Notes: generated by a model not told the origin, from the sequence alone. Shown: positions 9,631-20,094, counted from the stretch's first letter. The stretch: 64,000 nt of DNA from Saccharomycopsis crataegensis (GCF_037102585.1 NW_027043820.1:1-64000); one strand, 5' to 3'. Made by a program: numbers and translations.

Positions 9631-10958
9631 TTTAATTATCAGGAGAGTTAAAATTAAAGTTTTAAAATTTCGCTTCCTCCAAATGTAAGTAAGTTCTCAG
9701 CAAATTGCTATTGACTTTACTTTGGTATATTTTGCAAGCAAAGCTAGAGAAATGAGTATTCCGCTCCACAGTTTGTTTTCTAAAAATTATTTATTTTTGC
9801 CGTGTTCCAAATGACTGGTAATTTTCATCCAAATGATTGGTAATTTTCCTGCACTGTCTGGACACAACTGTGTTATAAGTAATACATCCCTGTAACTACC
9901 CTTTAGGAACAGTAGCGGAAGGACTAGTGGAGGAGTTAGCAATAATTACGATAAAATATATTTTGGGTGAGTTCAAGGTTATTGTAATACTGATACGCAA
10001 TATTTCCTTTTCTCTCCACATTCTAACTATACGCTTTCCTGGGATTACTAGACCCTTAAATATAACATTCATTACAAAGATATCAAGAAAGACTAACACA
10101 TAGCTTGTATCACGCAGCTTGTGTTCTAGACTATTAAATACTAGACACGACCAATTGAATACCACTAGAGTGGTATTATTATTTAGAAATCAGCCCTGTA
10201 ATTATTTACTTTTGAGATTGATAGATGGGCTAATGCTAGATAACTGTGTATGTGACTATAAGCCAGATAACACAAATTATAAAAAGAAAGAGAGAAAGTA
10301 GCACAATAGTCTTATCCCAGCCAATCAAGACACTATATTAAGTTTAGCAATCTATACCTTTCAGGATTGAGATACAAGTTATAATTATATCGTAAAGGGA
10401 TAAGATATAATTATTTCGTAAAGAAAGAGAAAGGATATAATTATATCGTAAAGAGATAAGGTATAATAGATAAGTTTCAATCAATTTTTCTATCCATTTA
10501 GCCTGCAATGAGTAATAAAGAAGTTCAAAGAAGCTAACAAAAATAATAAAAATGAGTATAAAATGTCAGTTTTTGTGCTAATTAACACTTTGACTCAGGA
10601 TCTTGTGTATAACAGTCAAATAATGCAGTTAGTAAATGGTTAGGAGTATGAGGACTCATTAATAAACTGATACGATATCGGGGTTTTCCTCCGCACTTAA
10701 ATAAACTTTAGCGGCCATTAACACCGACACTGAATTTACTGATAACCACGAAAATACAAACCAGAAAAAAAAACTTGGATATGCAAGGTTTTCGAAACGG
10801 TATGCAGACCTTATCAATTTGGTATATAAACAACAAATTCTGAATATATAACTAGGTAAATGTAGTGTATTTGTTAAACAATAATATTTTGACTCTTCAG
10901 AGAATAAGATTCACCGAAATATACAGCAACTTCTAAACTAAGAGAGCTCAAAAAACTC
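9631..10958. other. 1.3-kb intergenic region with small repeats
   Basis: No gene is supported. Three copies of TATAATTATWTCGTAAAG lie at 10380-10397, 10406-10423 and 10436-10453. A perfect palindrome AATACCACT-AG-AGTGGTATT lies at 10158-10177. The final 250 bp form the promoter of the sugar porter, with AT-rich blocks including GGTATATAAACAA near 10820, a plausible TATA element. Confidence 0.45.
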
Positions 10959-12572
10959 ATGACAGCTTCTAGTTCTGATTCGAAAGCCGCTGGAGAGATC
11001 AGAGTTACAAGCTTTGAAAAAGACTTATTACGGAATCAACTGTCAAATGTGGATGTGGATGTTGGCAATGTGGAAAATAAAGAGACTTTAACCTATGATA
11101 AGCCATGGTATAGAGTTCCACACTTTCTAAAGCTCAATATTTTGCTTTTAATGCCAGCGCTTGCTGGTTCAATCAATGGTTTTGATGCATTTTTGGTAAA
11201 TTCTTTGCAAATTATGGAAAACTGGAAAGAATATATGGGAAATCCAACAGGTGGTACTCTAGGGGCACTAACAGCTGGTCCACCAATTGGGTACTTGGCA
11301 GCTCTTTGGATTGCTAAAGTTGTTTCGGACAAACACGGTAGAAAGCCAGCTATGGTGATTGGTGCTATTATTACAACTATTGGTACTATAATTCAAACTT
11401 TTTCAAATGGATATGCTTGCTTTCTTGTTTCAAGAATAATTGTTGGTTTTGGCTCAGCTTTTTACTACGTTGCTGCCCCAGCTTGGCTAGCGGAATTAGC
11501 CTTTCCGGAGCATAGGTCTGTTATGGTAATTTTGTTCAATAGTAGCGCTTATGTTGGCGGGTTAGTTGCAACATGGGTTTCATATGGGACTATGGGCTTA
11601 TCGAGTACCTGGCAATGGAGAGCTCCATGTCTTTCTCAATTAGTCTTTACAATCCCTCACTTGATGTTTATTTGGTTTCTCCCAGAAAGCCCAAGATTCT
11701 TGGTGTCTAAAGGAATGATTGAAAAAGCCAGAAATATATTGTTACGTTATCATGGAGGTGATGATTCAGAGAAAGCAGGAACATTCATAGATTTTGAGTT
11801 ACGAGAGATTGAGCTTGGGATAGAAAAAGATAGAGAAGGCGATAAAACTTCATTCAAAGCATTTTTCCAAACCAAAGGTAACTTCCACAGATTTATGATA
11901 TGTATGTTTATGGGGTTTTTACAATATAATGTTGGTTTGTTTGCAGTCACATATTATTTAAACCCACTTTTAACCGCAGCTGGAATGTCCTCCGATCGGC
12001 AACAAATGTTGGTAGCTGGTGGAATTACCATCTTCAATGTTTTTGCTGCCTATTTCTCAAGTTTAGTGGTCGGAAGATTTGGTAGAAGAAAATTATTCTT
12101 ATGGAATCTCGTGGGGTTATTTATCTCCTATTTTGCTTTTGTTGTGTTATCGGGTATCAACACTGAAACTAGTTTTCAAAACCCAGCTTTAGCAAAGGGA
12201 ATCCTTGCTGTGATTTTTTTCACTTATCTTTTCTATGATATCGGCTTTTTAGGAATGTTGTTAGTTTATATCACAGAAATTACTCCATTTGCATTGAGAT
12301 CAGGCGGGGTTATGATTTACATGTTATCCGCTAATTGTTGGGTTATCTTTAATTCGTTTGTGACACCTGTTGCAATGGATTCAATTGGATGGAGATTTTA
12401 TATTGTTTATGCTTGTACGATTGTTTTCTGTTTTATCTTCATATATTTCTTTTTCCCAGAAACCAAAGGTTATTATCTAGAGGAAGTTGCATTAATCTTT
12501 GATGGTGAAGCTGAAGGTAAACCAGCTAATTTAGAGCAAATTAGATCGTATGCTGAGGTCGTTGATGCTTAA
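10959..12572 (+). CDS. MFS sugar porter, lactose-permease/hexose-transporter-like
   Basis: This 537-residue plasma-membrane transporter of the sugar porter family has 12 predicted membrane segments. Family signatures are visible in order: the loop 2-3 motif SDKHGRKPAM (about 124-133), PESPRFLVSKG after helix 6 (about 242), a long charged central loop, RFGRRKLFL in loop 8-9, and PETKGYYLEEV after helix 12 (about 503). NGFDAFLVNSL in helix 1 and the overall pattern resemble the Lac12-like branch more than the Hxt branch, so di- or oligosaccharide or galactoside uptake is possible. The substrate is not determined. The N-terminal 45 residues are hydrophilic and acidic. ATG 10959 is the first in frame. 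An ADH-like gene lies upstream in the same orientation. Confidence 0.9.
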   Translation: MTASSSDSKAAGEIRVTSFEKDLLRNQLSNVDVDVGNVENKETLTYDKPWYRVPHFLKLNILLLMPALAGSINGFDAFLVNSLQIMENWKEYMGNPTGGTLGALTAGPPIGYLAALWIAKVVSDKHGRKPAMVIGAIITTIGTIIQTFSNGYACFLVSRIIVGFGSAFYYVAAPAWLAELAFPEHRSVMVILFNSSAYVGGLVATWVSYGTMGLSSTWQWRAPCLSQLVFTIPHLMFIWFLPESPRFLVSKGMIEKARNILLRYHGGDDSEKAGTFIDFELREIELGIEKDREGDKTSFKAFFQTKGNFHRFMICMFMGFLQYNVGLFAVTYYLNPLLTAAGMSSDRQQMLVAGGITIFNVFAAYFSSLVVGRFGRRKLFLWNLVGLFISYFAFVVLSGINTETSFQNPALAKGILAVIFFTYLFYDIGFLGMLLVYITEITPFALRSGGVMIYMLSANCWVIFNSFVTPVAMDSIGWRFYIVYACTIVFCFIFIYFFFPETKGYYLEEVALIFDGEAEGKPANLEQIRSYAEVVDA

Positions 12573-12976
12573 TACGAAAACTGTCACAACATATTGCATA
12601 GGGATGCTTTAGCAGTATATTTCAATATTTACTATTCGTATTTGGGACTTTTTTTTCCATCTTTTTTTTTATTTTAACAATGTGCTTATTTTTTTATAAA
12701 CAAACTATAGATACAATGCGTTTTTTTTGCTTTTAGAGCATTTTAACGATTGAAATCGTTGTGAGGGTAAGTATCTAATATATACCTAACTGAAATCGTC
12801 TTTTGAACGGAACGTGTTAGACCAAACAACATTATGTTGAAAGATGTATGATTAAAGTAACTATAAATAAGGGAAGAGTCACCGGTTGTCGGCCTTTAAA
12901 TAGAGGCCAAGTTAAGACAAACAGGTAACATTTAATATATTAAAGTGGTTAGATTCGTAAAAAGTAAATATTGTAA
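12573..12976. other. Spacer 3' of the sugar porter
   Basis: AT-rich DNA without a supported gene. TGAAATCGT occurs at two places (about 12751 and 12791). The last 80 bp, before the tRNA-like element, look like AT-rich mitochondrial spacer and may belong to the same insert. Confidence 0.3.
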
Positions 12977-13056
12977 GGAATATTTGTCATTGGTAAGACA
13001 AATTATCTGCTAAATAATGAATTTAACTTCTGATAGGTTCGAGTCCTAGAAAATAA
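12977..13056 (+). pseudogene. Mitochondrial-type tRNA-Ser(GCU) remnant, candidate NUMT
   Basis: A near-complete cloverleaf can be read: D arm GTC-ATTGGTAA-GAC (12986-12999); anticodon arm ATTAT-CTGCTAA-ATAAT (13002-13018) with anticodon GCT at 13009-13011; a long variable region; and a T arm TAGG-TTCGAGT-CCTA (13034-13048). The 5' GGAATATT and the 3' GAAAATA pair poorly, so the acceptor stem is decayed. The AT-rich stems and overall layout resemble yeast mitochondrial tRNA-Ser(GCU) rather than a nuclear tRNA. A transfer of mitochondrial DNA into the nucleus is the likeliest source. The flanks (about 12900-13110) are equally AT-rich. Confidence 0.6.
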
Positions 13057-13144
13057 AATATTATTTATATATATTATATTCGATCTGTCCTATATATTAC
13101 TTTAATATGTAATATATAAATATTATATACTTATTTATGTCTCT

Positions 13145-13700
13145 CAACCACACATACATACATGATCCTTCACCAAAACTTTACAATCACTATTTTTCCA
13201 CCACATTTTATTCTCAATCCTAACTATTATGATCAAACCTATATCAAAATCATCCAAATATTTCATAACCAATTCTACTTTCTTTCTGAACATCTTCTTT
13301 CTTGAAATATTCTCTCCCTCATTTTTCCACCATACATACATGGCCAACGGCCATCGCGAAAATGATCCACCCATTTCTCTCTCAAATTTCAATATGTCCT
13401 TCTGATTTTTTCAGAATCATTTTAAAATTATCTGAATATCTCAATAACATTACTAACTTTTCTTCAATTATCACTGTATTCAACTTATCCACCACCATCG
13501 CATCATAATATCTCCCCAATTTTCCACAAACTGACCCCTCTGATTTTCAATATAAATATTCTAATGAAATATTATATACTCATAATATATAAAACCACCT
13601 TCACGTTTTCTATATTCCACCTCTTTCAGATTTTAATTACCATATAATTCATATAGCTAATTTCGCACCTAAATTATCACGTGCTTGAATTTTTTCAAAA
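13145..13700. repeat. Second satellite block, about 3 diverged monomers
   Basis: The satellite landmarks seen at the left edge recur here in the same orientation: TTTTTCCACCACATTTTATT at about 13191, GATCCACCCATTTCTC at 13363 and TTTTCCACAAACTG at 13520, spaced 169 and about 157 bp. ATCATCCAAATATTTCATAA (about 13245) matches the conserved middle part of the monomer. The top strand is again very poor in G. Copies are more diverged than the first units of the left block. No gene is supported within it. Confidence 0.7.
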
Positions 13701-14116
13701 TAAAAGGACTACTCATAATTAAGGGGCTGGAAATGGGAAATATAACCTCAAATTACATGACTAAAGACCCATCCTATGGCAACTATATTTTCCAGACAAT
13801 ATATAATTGATATAAATATTCCATTGGAATCCTTTTTTTGAAAGATATTCTTTTATATAACCTTACTTCCATCAATGACTACATCAAAATAGAATCATGA
13901 ATTTATTACAAAATAATACTTCTTAAAAAAAGTATAATATTACTGAGCGATTCTCTGACATTAATAGATACAAACAACACACTTCAAATATTCTTTATGG
14001 CACTCACATAACAACTTTCACGCGCTGAAATATCTGACCACCACATCGATCGCATACAAAACTTCACGCATACTTCTCGCGTTCACCGCTCTACAATATT
14101 CCAAATTAAATAATAC
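13701..14116. other. Spacer between satellite and LTR-like repeat
   Basis: AT-rich DNA. The last 120 bp are slightly richer in CG dinucleotides (CACGCG, CTCGCG, CGATCG). I see no gene, RNA or clear repeat in it. Confidence 0.3.
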
Positions 14117-14712
14117 GAATATGGTCACCCTACTTTATATTTTATTATGTTAAATTATTTTGTTATTATTGTAATGATCTAGACACTTTCTTACTTTTCT
14201 TTCTCTTTCTTTCTTTTTATTGTTCTTATCTTTTCTTCTCTCTTCTTTATTTAACTCCATTCCTTATCTCGGACAACCTCCTTATCTCCGACTACCTTTT
14301 TATTTCCCTTTGAGTTCCCTTTTAGGTAAGTCTTACTTTCTTTTCTCACCTATAAAAAGCTTACTTCATCTATTCCTTTTAGTTTTTATTCTTCTTTAAT
14401 ATACTTTAACTACTATGTTGCCCAACTAAACCATTACAATTATTATTATTTGTCTTCCTTATTGTTATTGGAAGATAAGAACAATCCCTTTATTATTATT
14501 CATTTAATCCATTTACCTTCTTTGATTTATTACTGTTAAGTCAGTCTAATAACAAGTTGTTAAATACGAGCCACTTGTTTGGGTTGTGTGTTCTATCAGA
14601 TAGTTAGAGACCAAGTACGGTGATAGCATTTGATCTTTTTATCACATACCTAACGCGAGATCAAGTGAAGATAAGTATTGATATAGGATTAAGAAGTCAA
14701 CTCTTCATCCCT
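14117..14712 (+). mobile_element. LTR-like dispersed repeat, copy A (fossil)
   Basis: This copy shares its central part (TTTTCTCACCTATAAA, then a stretch like TTTAATATACTTTAACTA) with copies at 21720-22080 and 35325-35566. It shares both outer parts (GTCACCCTACTTT at the left; AGATAGTTAGAGACCAAG and GATAAGTATTG at the right) with the copy near 24680-25008. It contains a TATA-like element and pyrimidine-rich stretches, as LTR promoters do, and no coding region. No clear target-site duplication was found. It is best read as an old solo LTR-like relic. Confidence 0.55.
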
Positions 14713-14751
14713 TTCCTTTTTTGTTGTCGTGAAACCGGAAATAAAAATATT

Positions 14752-15225
14752 GCACCGCCAAAGAAACGCCGCTATGGCACACATTTTCATGGGGTGCCTG
14801 CACCCTCCAACATCTGCTCCTTGAATTGCACATCAGAAAATCCTCGCAACGCACAAGTCGAAATCTTCAAGCCAAATTATGGGCACCAGCACCGCAAATT
14901 AACTTAATTTTGATATCAAATATTTCACCAACGCCCGCTATTTACAAATACCTACTTTTTGCAGTCGATTCCCGCACTTTTTGTTTTTTTAAAAGTTCTC
15001 CCAAACGCCCACCTTTGTATGGCAGCTCCAGTGCACGCAAACAATGCTCAAGCAGGTATGGACAACACTTTTAAGTTTATTGACTGAAATCTATTAATTT
15101 CCTTGAGGTGAATTTTTCAGATGAGTTATATGCATGCCGCACGTCGGTAAATAGTACAAAAAGTATTTTACTTTCACACAGCTATCTCGCACATCAGTAC
15201 ATTGACATGCATGTTCGAGTGCACA
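14752..15225. repeat. GCAC-rich stretch
   Basis: The tetramer GCAC occurs at 14752, 14777, 14800, 14828, 14851, 14883, 14889, 14974, 15033, 15139, 15189 and 15221, far above what this AT-rich context predicts. The first five are spaced 23-28 bp. TTGCACATCAGAAAATC and similar strings recur loosely. The local base composition is unlike its flanks. It could be a cluster of protein sites or a remnant of a gene with skewed composition. Confidence 0.5.
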
Positions 15226-15266
15226 TCAAAACTTACTTTTCCAACGATAACGCCAACAACTTGTGA
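15019..15266 (+). CDS. Possible small spliced gene, about 59 residues (weak)
   Basis: ATG 15019 opens 12 codons (MAAPVHANNAQA), followed by a potential intron 15056-15120: donor GTATGG, branch-like CTATTAAT and acceptor TTTTTCAG, 65 nt long. The joined frame then continues for another 47 codons to TGA at 15264, including DELYACRTSVNSTKSILL and YIDMHVRVHIKTYF. The donor is not the canonical GTATGT and no family is recognised, so chance is a real possibility. It overlaps the GCAC-rich stretch, whose composition alone lengthens open frames. Confidence 0.2.
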
Positions 15267-17412
15267 TATAACTTGGTGTGAGATGTCTTGTTATAGTAGT
15301 TGGACTTTTTAAATCAGTCCGATCTTCTCAGTAATATTCTAGATAGTACTAGAAAGGTAATTTTCTAGAAAGTAATAATAAAAGGTGTCAATAAGTAATA
15401 ACCTCGTTGGTTATGATTCCTTAAACATGACTTATGCCACACAACTGTACTCTGCTCTATATGTCTGTATATTTTAGGCGCTTCTATTGTGTAATTTTTA
15501 TTATCAATTTTATTTATTATTCAAATCTGATTGAAAATTGGGAAGATCTTATTGCATCAGAAGCGCTACTCGATTATGTGTTTGTTCCAGATTTATTTTC
15601 GATAATTATCAATTAATAAGGTGTCAGTGATACAAATAACTGCAAGAAAATGCAAATTGACCAGGTAAGCTAGTATTATGCAGGTAGCCTAGTTTTTCAG
15701 TAGATGCTATGATACTTTTCAAGGTTGATTAATAAACTTCATGTTTGTCCAGAGTTTTTGTCAAGTATAGGGTGGGAGCTGTCCGTATCAGAAGGTAAGA
15801 CTATATGATTATTAGTGGCTACTAAATTACTCATGCTGGAGTTTTCTTAAGACATTGTTCAAAAGTAAAGATTGATGTTTGCTACAGGCTAATTTCGAAG
15901 CTGGATGAATTATGTAACTTTCATTCCATATTGGGATTGTCCATAATCAGATCGTTGACATTTGGATATTTGCTCGTCGTGTTTTCTTTCACGGCTTCTT
16001 CGGCCAAAGGTATGTATCATGTTTCTCTTATATAGTTCTCTTACACTCAAAATTTTCAAGTACTTCAAGTCGTTGTTTTTGTCATTTCTGGGTGTGGGTG
16101 TTTACCTGAATTAATTCTTGCACATTCTTATAGTCTCTTTGGTTGGAAGTTCATAATAACAAACGCTGTTCAATGCTATATATGGAATGACATGCACAGC
16201 TCTCTTTTCTTTTTTTTTTTTTTTTTTTATTTGATTGAACTAATGATCATTTCACTCCGAGGAATTCAAATTGAAATGGATTGAGCATGTAGGTGAAACT
16301 ATCGGGAATAGAAAAAACTCGATTTTTTCAAATAGCCTCACAGAAAAATTTAGTAATATGAACAAGACAATGTTGGAAAATATTTGAGGTTGAAACTATA
16401 ATAAGATGCTCAATAAAAGTACTAAAATATAGCAAAAAAATAGAATAATAAGTTAATCAAAAGTAAATAGCATTATTGATACACCCCTTTTCAACAATCA
16501 AGTTCAAGGGAGTGAAATCCGATGTTTTTTCACCCAAAAATAGAAAAGGAAACTTACATGGTATAAATGTATACACGCATTTATATAAGCTTTTTTTTTA
16601 TGCTGGTGACTATTCAAATAGTATATTAGCGACAATAAATTTTATTATTAGAATCAGTCCATTTGATGTAAAGCTACTGAGAGTTAGTTGTTGTTGAAAA
16701 AACTCAAAATACTGAAAACAACAACCGGCATGTGTATGTCCACAAAAAGTTCGTAACTTGAAATAAAAAAGAATTATTCTGCGAGGTTATGAGTATCTCA
16801 AGCAGCTGTAAGAAATAATATTATTTTTTAGCATTGATTAATTACAAGTAATAATGTAGCAGAGCTTTGGTTGCTCGTGTATGTGTTCAACTGCAGACTT
16901 CAATTCTATCAGGTTATCTACTAACTTGAATATATTAAGACTGCAATTTTCCCGTAGTGCTCTGGATATTATTTCAATTTTTTTTTTTTTTTTTTTTTTG
17001 GAGAGAAGAGGATTTGGGATTCGAAGATTTTTTTTTGAAAGAACATTTACAATAGCAGTCTCAAAAATTTCTATTCTTCAATCCACAAAATTACAAAATG
17101 TTTACTCAAAAAAATAAACATTGCATGCTTCCCCAAAGTAATACAAAATTTTTGAAATTGTCGTCTTCCCTGTATTACTCACATTGTTGAAGTGCCTCCC
17201 ATGTTTTCCTGCATTGCATTGACCATCGTCGTGTACGTGCACTTCCTCAACTTTATGAAATGTCACAAAAAAGAAAATGGTTCCCAATATGGAAGAAGTG
17301 GGGAGGCCGATTGCTTAAATACAAAGATTATTATATATACTGAGATATTTTCTCCTCAAGTTTGTTATGGAAAGGAACAGTAATATCCATATGATCAAAA
17401 TTGCCATTCACG
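15267..17412. other. 2.1-kb region upstream of the adhesin
   Basis: No secure gene is found. Paired splice-like signals occur: donor GTAAGA at 15795 with TACTAAAT at 15821 and acceptor CTACAG ending at 15887, then donor GTATGT at 16010 with acceptor CTTATAG ending at 16133. The joined frame is open and encodes a hydrophobic stretch, LTFGYLLVVFSFTASSAK. Poly-T runs lie at about 16208-16229 and 16979-16999. The final 150 bp include TATATATACTGAG (about 17332), a plausible TATA region for the adhesin. Confidence 0.35.
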
Positions 17413-18699
17413 ATGATTCTCATTTGGTTGTTGACCACAATTGCGCTTTTGATTTCAAATGTTGCTGCTGACTCTTTATCATGCCTTCCAAAAGGTTACG
17501 GAAATACAGGATTTACAGGAAGATTTTATCAATATCCATATGGTAGCACTGAGCATGAATCTGCTGAATTCATGAATGAAGGTTACAAACAATACGCTTT
17601 TCTCGGGGAAAAGACTGGCGTCGAAGATATTGACATCTTTATTCCGCCTGAATACGCTGAAGGCCAAACATTAGAAGTTTATGGCTTCGATACCAATATT
17701 AACTTCACTGTGGAGTTAACTGGCTATTTTTTTCCAGAGGAAACTGGTGACTATGATTTTGCACTTCAAGTCGATGATGGTGGTTTAGTTGCTTTTGGTA
17801 GCGATCAAGCATTCTCTTGTTGTAATTCTTTAAACTCTTCTGCAGATGATGGTTACACTTTGTTTGCTTCATATGCTACATCATCTAATTTAGAGGGAGA
17901 GACCCTGGCAACAAAGCATCTTGCGGCAGGGCTATACTACCCATTAAGGGTTGTTTGGACTAATAGGGGAGGTCAAGGAAGACTTAACTTTACTATGACT
18001 ACACCAAGTGGTAAAGAAATTACAACATTCGATTCCGTTTTGTCTTTCCCAAACGTCACGTCTTATTGTCCATATACTACTACTTCTTTGACAACCACCC
18101 AACCATGGACTGGTACGTTCACCTCGACTTACACCACTGAGACTACTGTTAGTGGTACCACTGTTCCTCAAGTTGTTGTGGAAACCCCAGGCTCCACTGT
18201 GACTACCACCCAACCATGGACTGGTACGTTCACCTCGACTTACACCACTGAGACTACTGTTAGTGGTACTACTGTTCCTCAAGTTATTGTGGAAACCCCA
18301 GGCTCCACTGTGAGCACCACTAGATTCATCACCAATGTGGAATTCACAACAATTATCACAATAACTTCATGCTTCGAGAATAAATGTCAAAAGAGTGTTG
18401 TTTCAGCTACGCCTACAGTTAGCACAGAGACTGTCAACGGCAAGACTACTGTTTATACTACTTACTGCCCTGTTTCTCAAACTGAAGAATTCGTATCTCA
18501 AAAAACATCGTCAACGCCAGTATTTAGTTATGATGCGTCAACCATTCCGACTACCCCAATTTCAAGTTCAATATTATCAACAGCTTCAAGCATTGATTTG
18601 AGTACTTCAAGTGTTTCCATTTCTATCTATGAGGCTTCTGGGGTCATTTTGAACCCATTGTTATTATTATTATTAGTTCCATTCAGTCTTATAATGTGA
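17413..18699 (+). CDS. PA14-domain flocculin-like GPI-anchored adhesin
   Basis: This 428-residue cell-wall protein probably mediates lectin-type adhesion or flocculation. It starts at ATG 17413 with a signal peptide (residues 1-19, ending NVAA). A PA14 domain follows at about 25-210, with the calcium-binding cis-Asp pair D121-D122 in QVDDGGLVAFGSDQAFSCC and the paired cysteines C136-C137 typical of Flo/Epa adhesins. Then come two 37-residue flocculin repeats (DNA 18091-18201 and 18202-18312, almost identical), rich in Thr and containing QPWTGTFTSTYTTETTVSG. A Ser/Thr stalk and a C-terminal hydrophobic tail (LLLLLLVPFSLIM) fit GPI anchoring. The stalk is short compared with known flocculins, so repeat number may vary between strains. 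Its accessory, repeat-rich setting fits adhesin genes. Ligand specificity is not readable. Confidence 0.9.
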   Translation: MILIWLLTTIALLISNVAADSLSCLPKGYGNTGFTGRFYQYPYGSTEHESAEFMNEGYKQYAFLGEKTGVEDIDIFIPPEYAEGQTLEVYGFDTNINFTVELTGYFFPEETGDYDFALQVDDGGLVAFGSDQAFSCCNSLNSSADDGYTLFASYATSSNLEGETLATKHLAAGLYYPLRVVWTNRGGQGRLNFTMTTPSGKEITTFDSVLSFPNVTSYCPYTTTSLTTTQPWTGTFTSTYTTETTVSGTTVPQVVVETPGSTVTTTQPWTGTFTSTYTTETTVSGTTVPQVIVETPGSTVSTTRFITNVEFTTIITITSCFENKCQKSVVSATPTVSTETVNGKTTVYTTYCPVSQTEEFVSQKTSSTPVFSYDASTIPTTPISSSILSTASSIDLSTSSVSISIYEASGVILNPLLLLLLVPFSLIM

Positions 18700-19380
18700 T
18701 TGTAACTATTCACTTGCTTTATTGTGAAAGCTGGGTACATTCTTGAGCAGGAATACTTCTCGTACCTTCTTATTTTACTTTTTTTTTGTGTTATGATTTT
18801 TGATTTTCTATCTTATTCTTCACCCATTATCCCTTTTATCCTCTTTCCTAACTTTTTATAGTCTTTTTTTTTTTCATTTTCTCTCTTAAGCTATATTCTC
18901 TTTATTTTTCTCCTCACCCAACTATCTTCTGATTTTTGAAAAAGATTTTATCTTTTTTATAAAATTCTTTATCAAGCTCTGGAATTTTGCATATTTACCT
19001 CAAGCAGGAGACCAGTAGTTATTCCTTTCATATCTATCAATCAAATATTTCTTTCTATATTTCTCAAAAAAATGGTTTTCTAATATCTGATCAAGTCATG
19101 CACCCATTTAAAGCTTGGTTTAAAACAAGGATCACAAATGACGTATAAATGATGACATTTACAAAAGTTTTGTAAGATAAAGCCTCACCAAAACACCAGA
19201 GAGATACGCGATACCTTTCACGAGTCAGATGTATCATAACTGGACACTCAAAAAAAATTTCAGTTATATTTTTAATTATATGGGGGACATATTATTCAGA
19301 AAACATTATTATTACCGTTACAGTTAAATATATGTTATTAACCTGTTATATTTTACCCCTTATGGTCTTTACACCCTATC
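18700..19380. other. 3' region of the adhesin
   Basis: A pyrimidine-rich 3' flank (about 18780-18960) followed by AT-rich DNA. No gene, RNA or defined repeat is recognised. Confidence 0.3.
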
Positions 19381-19560
19381 ATTTCCTATTTCTGCGTCTT
19401 AACTCCTCGATAGTGAAAAACCTAGTGTTGCCTTTGGATTTGTGGTAATTTGCAATTGAGGCTAGTCGGCAATAACTTCATTGGAGGTGTTTATGGCTTT
19501 AGGATTCGTGATTGTCTTGAATGTATGACTAAATATCAGCTTATAAATATTAATGCAATG
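19381..19560 (-). pseudogene. Decayed copy of the small gene at 24089-24289
   Basis: The plus strand here aligns with 24150-24330 over roughly 140 bp: AGTGAAA...CTAGTGTT against AGTGAAAC...CAAGTGTT, TTTGCAATTGAGG against ATTGCAATTTGGG, TTCATTGGAGGTGTT against TTCATTGGTGGTGTT, and ACTAAATATCAGCTTATAAAT against ACTAAATACTGGTTTATAAAT. On the minus strand the frame of the intact copy is interrupted here: TNPKAINTSNEV can be read, then a TAG. Similarity extends beyond the coding part into the upstream TATA-like DNA, so a whole locus was duplicated. Confidence 0.5.
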
Positions 19561-20094
19561 ATGATGAGAAATGAATTAAATATAATGTTTAAGAGTATAT
19601 AAATAGCTGTTCCTAAGAAATTTGGTAGTGAGTCTTTTTAGTGTATATACATAATAGTAGTAAGTAATGATCATTAAAAGCTGAAAAAACAGTTAAAGTA
19701 TTTGATATTATGGACCTACGAATATTAATCCTTTCAAAAACTGTAGTGTGAATAGACTGGTACATATTATATTTCATTTTAATGACCAGGAAGCATATTA
19801 CTTAGTGAATAAAATAATAGACAGAGATATAAAGTTCCGATTTAATAAAAGAGTTCCTAGAATGCTTAAAAAAATGAAAAGAAAATAATAAACTATTATT
19901 TTGGAAATGTGGAATTTTTGTTGACCAGATACATCTTATGTTCACTTTGTCAAACACACTAAGTAGCGGCCATGCGTGTTAGATGTATGCGGCTGTTTCA
20001 GGATAGAAGGTACTATTTATGAAGAGATCACAAAAAAATATTTATAAGAAAGCCGAATATATATCTGCGTAAATAATATAGCGAAGAGAAATTA
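19561..20094. other. Upstream region of the GH71 gene
   Basis: AT-rich promoter-side DNA with no supported gene. AATATTTATAAGAAAG near 20037 is a plausible TATA element about 55 bp upstream of the start. Confidence 0.3.

Noticed and set aside
14620-15074. Two overlapping ORFs of 95 and 82 codons
   Set aside because: The first lacks an ATG start, the second has no family, and both lie in the GCAC-rich stretch whose composition favours open frames.
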